A stretch of DNA of 64,000 nt from Halopenitus sp041821145. GTDB taxonomy: Archaea > Halobacteriota > Halobacteria > Halobacteriales > Haloferacaceae. Positions 59,830 to 64,000 of this stretch are shown here, one piece after another. The DNA is taken from assembly GCF_041821145.1 (NCBI RefSeq), contig NZ_JBGUBC010000003.1:124001-188000 (forward strand). Direction: 5' to 3'. The position numbers were made by a program, and so were the translations under genes. How positions within the stretch are numbered: position 1 is the first letter of the stretch; the number at the start of each line of letters is the position of its first letter. A model generated the notes under the pieces. It was given only the letters and a program-made list of their open reading frames with translations. It was not told the DNA's origin and did no database searches.

Positions 59830-60593
59830 TGATCGAGTCTCCATATTATATCTAATCTGGTGGATCAATATAAACATCGATTTACAGTTATATCAATTTC
59901 GCGATCCATATCCGAACTCAATGAGGCGATCTCGTGTCCGTGTTTTGCCAACTAATTCCTGGACCGACGGAAGACGCCCGCCGATGGCGGTGCATGACCG
60001 GATTTCAATCCTCTGAATCGTCGATCGTACTATTGAAACTATTATATCCGGTGATATAGTCGGAAATGTCTCTATCTCTGGCCATTGGACGGATGAAGAT
60101 CGACATCCGAAACAATGTATTCCGTTATCTATTATATCCATAGATATTATGCTCAACAGATAGATCGGTGGTGATCCGTTCGAACGGATCCCGACGTGGG
60201 CGACCGGTTCTCCTTGTAGCGTGATCCCGATCCGATCTTCGCCCTATTTAATAATTGAGTTTTGCTTTGGAATTACGGGAGTATGTCTGTAATGAACGTA
60301 GTCCCGTTTCAACTGCTCCGGATCGCTCGCCTCATCGATGTCTCGTGGCCGGTAACCTCGTTCTTGAGGAACGTTTCGCCTGCTCTCACGGATGACGTCG
60401 TTCTCCAAAGGGGACGATGCGACTCGTCGGTGCCCATGTCAGTCGCAGGTCCGTGTGCGGGGACTTCGCCGACCATCCCCCAACGCTCGCGCCGTCGGTT
60501 CCGACGGCCTTGGGCTCTCGCTCCGCGAGTCCCTGTGCGGCCTCGCCGGTCAGGTAGGGAAAAACGAACGTCGCAGAAAGGGTCGAAAGCGGC
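59830..60593. other. Gene-poor, partly AT-rich region
   Basis: No credible gene is seen. From about 59830 to 60260 the DNA is markedly AT-richer than the rest of the window, with TTATATC repeated at 59846, 59888, 60042 and 60132. After 60300 it turns GC-rich again and ends in a hairpin (GCCGTCG / CGACGGC, 60491-60508). Open frames on both strands lack haloarchaeal amino-acid bias. It may be the scar of an acquired element or a regulatory region. Confidence 0.4.
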
Positions 60594-61199
60594 TCAGTCG
60601 TCGGCCGCGGCGACCGTCTCCCGTTCCTCTAACGCCTCCGTGATTCCCTCACAGAACGCCGGCAGATCGTCGGGACATCGCCCGGTCAACACGTTTCCGT
60701 CCTTCACGTGGGAGACGTCGTGGTAGTCGCCGCCGGCGTTGATCAGTGACGTCTTCACCGACTTCCAGGCCGTCACGTCGCGCCCGTCGACGATATCCGC
60801 TTCGATGAGGACTTCAGGACCGTGACAGATCGCCGCAATGAGCGTGTCATCCTCGTGGGCCTCCTTGGTGAACTCGACGACTTCCGGAACTACGCGCAGG
60901 TGGTCCGGAGAGAAACCGCCCGGATAGAGGAGACAGTCAAGCGTGTCCACCTCCAGATCCTCGAAGTCGACGACCGTGTAATGTGTGCCCTCCGCCATCA
61001 CGATCGGCGGGGCTGGCGTTCCGAATCGACCTCGAACCGGCTTCTGGTCCGATCCCTCGTGAGCGTTGAACCCCGCGTTGATCGGGACCAGTTTGACGTC
61101 CGCACCCTCGTGGGATAGTTGTAGGATACAGTACTCCATCTCGATGTCCTCGAACTCGTGGCCGACGAGGATCGCGATCGTTTCACCGTTGAGTGCCAT
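60594..61199 (-). CDS. PfpI/DJ-1-family class I glutamine-amidotransferase-like protein
   Basis: 201 residues. The nucleophile elbow AICHGP puts the catalytic Cys at 125, with Glu in HEFEDIE near residue 15-20 as in PfpI/YhbO proteins. These enzymes act as deglycases, chaperones or proteases in different organisms; the exact activity cannot be chosen here. LVPINAGFNAHEGSDQKPVRGRF lies in the variable loop. Confidence 0.92.
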   Translation of the reverse strand: MALNGETIAILVGHEFEDIEMEYCILQLSHEGADVKLVPINAGFNAHEGSDQKPVRGRFGTPAPPIVMAEGTHYTVVDFEDLEVDTLDCLLYPGGFSPDHLRVVPEVVEFTKEAHEDDTLIAAICHGPEVLIEADIVDGRDVTAWKSVKTSLINAGGDYHDVSHVKDGNVLTGRCPDDLPAFCEGITEALEERETVAAADD

Positions 61200-61337
61200 G
61201 TGTTTTCACACCGTGTCGGAGAACATCATCATTGTTTATTAAGTCTTTTGAGTAGATAATGTGTTTTTTTGATATACAGCGAACGCGCCTCGATGTTCGA
61301 CGGAGCGGTCCGAAACACAGTCGCTGATCGTCCCCTA

Positions 61338-61344
61338 CTTATTT
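61338..61344 (+). promoter_or_regulatory. TATA box of the Gfo/Idh/MocA gene
   Basis: CTTATTT lies 26-32 bases before the ATG at 61370, giving a leaderless or nearly leaderless transcript. Confidence 0.45.
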
Positions 61345-61369
61345 GCCGACCCCTGTCAAGTGAGAACGT

Positions 61370-62479
61370 ATGTCGTATAACGTCGGATTCATCGGCTATC
61401 GATTTATCGCGGAGGCGCACGCGAACGCCCTCGCTCGACTGCCGATGTTCTTCCCGGATGCACCCCCGGTGAATCGTCACGCGATCGTTGGCCGCGAGGA
61501 GGAGGCACTCGATGCGGCCGCGGATCGTCTCGGATTCGAGACGGTCACCACCGAGTGGGAGGATGTCCTCGATGCGGTTGACGTCCTCTACAACCTGACG
61601 CCGAACGCCGTCCATCCCGAGCCGTCCATCGCGGCGCTTGAACGTGACGTCCCCGTCATGTGTGAAAAGCCGCTGGCTGCGACCCTTCCCGAAGCGGAAC
61701 GGATGGCCGAGGCGGCCGAGCGAAGCGACGCGGCGGCCGCGACCGCGTTCAACTACCGGTTCATCCCGGCCATTCAGCACGCAAAAGGCCTCATCGAAGA
61801 GGGTCACCTCGGGGAGATCAGACAGGTACGCGGACGGTACTACCAGGACTGGCTCGTCGATCCCGAGGCGCCCTGGAGCTGGCGAAACTCCGAGGAGATG
61901 GCCGGAAGCGGTGCGCTGGGCGATCTCGGATCACACACCGTGGATCTGCTTCGGTATCTGGTCGGCGACGTCGTCGGGGAATTCGATCGTGTCGGCGGTC
62001 GGCTCACGACCTTCGTCGACGAGCGTCCGGTTCCCGGCGAAAGTGGAACTCGCCCCGTCACCGTCGACGACGCATATACTGCCCACGTTGAGTTCGAAAG
62101 TGGCGCCGTTGGAACTCTTGAGGCCTCCCGGTGTGCCGACGGTCACAAAAACGACCACCTGATCGCCGTCTACGGTTCCGAGGGCGCGATACGGTTCTCG
62201 CTGGATCGGCTCAACGAGTTGGAGGTAAAGACCGACGGCGATCGTGGCTTCGAATCGGTTCTCGTGACCGAGCCGGAGGACCCCTATTACGATCACTGGT
62301 GGCCGCCGGGCCACGTCATCGGATGGGAACATGCGTTCGTCCACGAGAACTACGAGTTTCTCACCGCACTCGATGGGGACGTCGAGTACCATCCGAACTT
62401 CCAGGATGGGCTCGCAGTCCAACGGGTGCTCGATGCCATCGAGCGAAGCGATCGCGACGAGACGTGGGTGGACGTATAG
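61370..62479 (+). CDS. Gfo/Idh/MocA-family oxidoreductase
   Basis: 369 residues. NVGFIGYRFIAEAHANAL is the N-terminal NAD-binding region (G-x-x-G replaced in part by GYRF), and MCEKPLAATLPEAERM contains the EKP motif; the C-terminal domain has GSGALGDLGSHTVDLLRYLVGD with the catalytic Asp/His pair. It oxidises a sugar or inositol with NAD(P). It is followed by a VOC protein, but with its own promoter between. Confidence 0.93.
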   Translation: MSYNVGFIGYRFIAEAHANALARLPMFFPDAPPVNRHAIVGREEEALDAAADRLGFETVTTEWEDVLDAVDVLYNLTPNAVHPEPSIAALERDVPVMCEKPLAATLPEAERMAEAAERSDAAAATAFNYRFIPAIQHAKGLIEEGHLGEIRQVRGRYYQDWLVDPEAPWSWRNSEEMAGSGALGDLGSHTVDLLRYLVGDVVGEFDRVGGRLTTFVDERPVPGESGTRPVTVDDAYTAHVEFESGAVGTLEASRCADGHKNDHLIAVYGSEGAIRFSLDRLNELEVKTDGDRGFESVLVTEPEDPYYDHWWPPGHVIGWEHAFVHENYEFLTALDGDVEYHPNFQDGLAVQRVLDAIERSDRDETWVDV

Positions 62480-62516
62480 GCGTCGTCAGCACGCTCACGA
62501 TCCCAAAAGTCGGTAC

Positions 62517-62524
62517 GTTTTTAG
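62517..62524 (+). promoter_or_regulatory. TATA box of the VOC gene
   Basis: GTTTTTAG is centred about 27 bases before the ATG at 62548. Confidence 0.45.
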
Positions 62525-62547
62525 CCTAGCCCGACGCCCGATCCCAT

Positions 62548-63306
62548 ATGCTGTCACTTGATCACGTGATGATGCGCGTCGAGGATCTGGAGACCTCCCT
62601 GGAGTGGTACAAGACCCACCTCGAGTACGAGGAGAAGGGTCGATGGGAGGCGGACACCTTCACCAACGTGTTCCTCGGTCCCGAGGACATGGCCGAAAGC
62701 GGCGCTAAATTGGAGTTGACCTACAACCACGACGGGCGAAGCTACGAGATGGGCGACGCCTGGGGACACATCGCAGTCCGTGTCGAGGACCTCGAAAGCG
62801 CCTATGCGGGGCTCATGGACGGCGGCGTCGAGGACTATCGCGATCCCGAATCGTGCGGTGGCGACTACGCCTTCGTGAAGGACCCCGACGGACACGAAGT
62901 CGAGATCGTCGAACGCGACCACGGCGCGCCCTGGAGCCTCGATCACACCATGATCCGGATCGAGGATCCCGACGAGGCGCTCGGTTGGTGGACCCGTAAA
63001 CTCGAGTACGCCTACACCGGCGATCGGTGGGAAGCGGACACCTTCGCGAACTACTTCATGAAGCCCGTCGACGCCGACGAGGAGCAGATGGCCGTCGAAC
63101 TCACCTACAACTACGACGATCGAAGCTATACCATGGGCGATGCCTGGGGACACCTCGCCGTTCGAACCGACGACCTGCATGACACCTGGGAGAAACTGAT
63201 GGAACGCGACGCCGAGGATTACCGCGATCCCGAATCCTGCGACGACCGATACGCGTTCACGAAAGACCAGGACGGCCACGAGATCGAGATCGTCACTCGA
63301 GACTGA
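62548..63306 (+). CDS. Two-domain VOC (glyoxalase/lactoylglutathione lyase-like) protein
   Basis: 252 residues made of two tandem VOC halves (about 1-125 and 128-252) that align well: SLDHVMMRVEDLETSLEWYK versus SLDHTMIRIEDPDEALGWWT, both followed by GRWEADTF/DRWEADTF, LELTYNHDGRSYEMGDAWGH and DPDGHEVEIVERD. His and Glu metal ligands are kept in both halves. Likely a single-chain glyoxalase-type lyase or isomerase; substrate unknown. The internal duplication is visible in the DNA as well. Confidence 0.9.
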   Translation: MLSLDHVMMRVEDLETSLEWYKTHLEYEEKGRWEADTFTNVFLGPEDMAESGAKLELTYNHDGRSYEMGDAWGHIAVRVEDLESAYAGLMDGGVEDYRDPESCGGDYAFVKDPDGHEVEIVERDHGAPWSLDHTMIRIEDPDEALGWWTRKLEYAYTGDRWEADTFANYFMKPVDADEEQMAVELTYNYDDRSYTMGDAWGHLAVRTDDLHDTWEKLMERDAEDYRDPESCDDRYAFTKDQDGHEIEIVTRD

Positions 63307-63461
63307 TCCCGCCACGCTCCATTATTCCACGATCCCTGTCACGATTCGGCCGTTCCACGATTCCCGCAACGCTTCGTTGTTCCACCATTTCGAACGCCGG
63401 ATTCCCTCTCGACCGATTCATGATCGGAGCGTCACCGATCGAAGTCGCCACTCGTGCGTAT

Positions 63462-63771
63462 TTATAAGTCCGTCCCGAGCACGCGATTCCCGACGAGTAA
63501 TACGATACCAACGCCCATCAGGCCGCCAAGAAATAGGAAGGAGGGGCCCCCATCCAAAGCGGTCCGCGAGCACGCCGCTCGGGAACCGGGTCAACGCGTA
63601 GGCGAACCACATCCCGGAAAGCGCCGTGCCGATGACCGCATTCGAGACGGCGAACTCCGCCGTCACCGCCGGGACGACTGGACTGATCGCCAGCCGGCCG
63701 ACCATTGTCACGAGGAACGCGAGCGTACACAGTCCCAGAACGGTCTCCCGGTAGCGCCGGCTTCGGATCAC
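63462..63771 (-). pseudogene. MFS transporter remnant, frameshifted and truncated
   Basis: From a GTG at 63771 the frame encodes the first two MFS helices (VLGLCTLAFLVTMVGRLAIS and SNAVIGTALSGMWFAYAL) and the loop motif PSGVLADRFGWG. A shift in a G/C run (about 63541-63555) then puts the third helix (FLFLGGLMGVGIVLLVGN) in another frame, which ends in TAA at 63462. The remaining nine helices are absent. An intact MFS protein is about 400 residues, so this is a dead fragment. Confidence 0.75.
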
Positions 63772-63861
63772 GGCGTTCGTGATCGGCGGGGAGATGGCTG
63801 CCGAAATGCGCCGCTGTAGCCCCGCGATGTCCGTTCAAAGGGTGAACGCACGTTCGATCCG

Positions 63862-64000
63862 CTAGACGATCGTGACGCCGTTTTCGAGTCGGCCGATCCC
63901 GTCGATCTCGATCGAGACCGTATCGTCCTCCTGGAGCGTGAAGTCGTCCCCGGGGACGAGTGACGTTCCGGTGAGGAGCACGGCCAGTTCCGGGACTGCG
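63862..64000 (-). CDS. Fumarylacetoacetate hydrolase-family protein, C-terminal end (partial)
   Basis: 45 residues plus stop TAG at 63862; the gene continues past the right edge. LAVLLTGTSLVPGDDFTL, then DTVSIEIDGIGRLENGV, match the C-terminal signature of the FAH family (ketoacid hydrolases and decarboxylases), where the TGT..VP..DFTL loop holds metal and substrate contacts. In a neighbourhood of sugar-acid genes it may act on 2-keto-3-deoxy acids; this is inference. Confidence 0.75.
   Translation of the reverse strand, partial: AVPELAVLLTGTSLVPGDDFTLQEDDTVSIEIDGIGRLENGVTIV

Noticed and set aside
59893..60156. An 87-residue minus-strand frame in the AT-rich island
   Set aside because: It is Ile/Ser-rich with low acidity, has no recognisable domain, and lies in AT-rich DNA where such frames arise by chance.
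60262..60726. A plus-strand frame reaching into the PfpI gene
   Set aside because: Its second half is antisense to pfpI and very Arg/Ser-rich; there is no domain support. The first half might be an old transposon scar, but this could not be shown.

Overview
This is a window of haloarchaeal chromosome. The predicted proteins are very acidic (Asp/Glu-rich, Lys-poor), the DNA is GC-rich, and many genes have a TATA box 25-27 nt before the start codon, which implies leaderless mRNAs. Family markers agree: phiH1-repressor-like winged helices, a DUF5786-type protein, an archaeal MtaB, a split GcvPA/GcvPB and a haloarchaeal IS6 remnant. The genus cannot be set from the sequence alone.

Layout. (1) 1-3.5 kb is the right end of an integrated element: a P-loop ATPase running off the left edge, three small winged-helix/HTH genes, a zinc-finger microprotein and a complete tyrosine integrase, followed by short direct repeats that may mark the attachment site. 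(2) 3.6-13.4 kb is mostly core and accessory metabolism: sucCD, an IS6 transposase scar, a HAD hydrolase, a cytochrome P450, a Tat-exported Vps62-like protein, Hsp20 and an atypical SDR. (3) 13.4-40.2 kb, all on the minus strand, is a phage-tail-like extracellular contractile injection system (eCIS). (4) 40.3-64 kb holds a membrane hydrolase, a methyltransferase, mtaB, a NYN protein, the glycine cleavage operon gcvT-H-PA-PB, a CoA transferase, a beta-hydroxyacid dehydrogenase, an iron-type permease divergent from a GMC dehydrogenase pair with a DtxR-like palindrome between them, a glycosyltransferase, sugar-acid genes (DgoD-like, AKR, Gfo/Idh/MocA), a broken TnpB, an acyl-CoA dehydrogenase, a PfpI protein, a VOC protein, a broken MFS gene and the end of a FAH-family gene.

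The eCIS is the main feature. In transcription order it encodes a membrane protein, a DUF4255 tail terminator, a carboxypeptidase-regulatory-like protein, a sheath carrying an inserted Ig-like domain, tube 1, a gp28-like chaperone with a zinc ribbon, a DUF6760-like protein, tube 2, an AAA+ ATPase, a DUF4157 protein with a C-terminal His-His nuclease-like domain (the likely payload), a long disordered protein, a LysM tube-capping protein, a gpD-like hub, a gp5/VgrG spike, PAAR, gp25, two J-type baseplate proteins, a gpI protein fused to a propeller and helix-hairpin-helix (HhH) repeats, a PASTA/HhH fibre-like protein and a DCC-like protein. Most genes are only a few bases apart or overlap (TGATG, ATGA, TAATG junctions), so they are probably made as one to three long transcripts, with TATA boxes visible before the membrane protein, the sheath and the disordered protein.

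What looks new is the combination: an Ig-like decorated sheath, HhH and PASTA modules in the distal tail, in-frame tandem repeats in three separate genes, and a multidomain DUF4157 effector inside the structural operon with no visible immunity gene.
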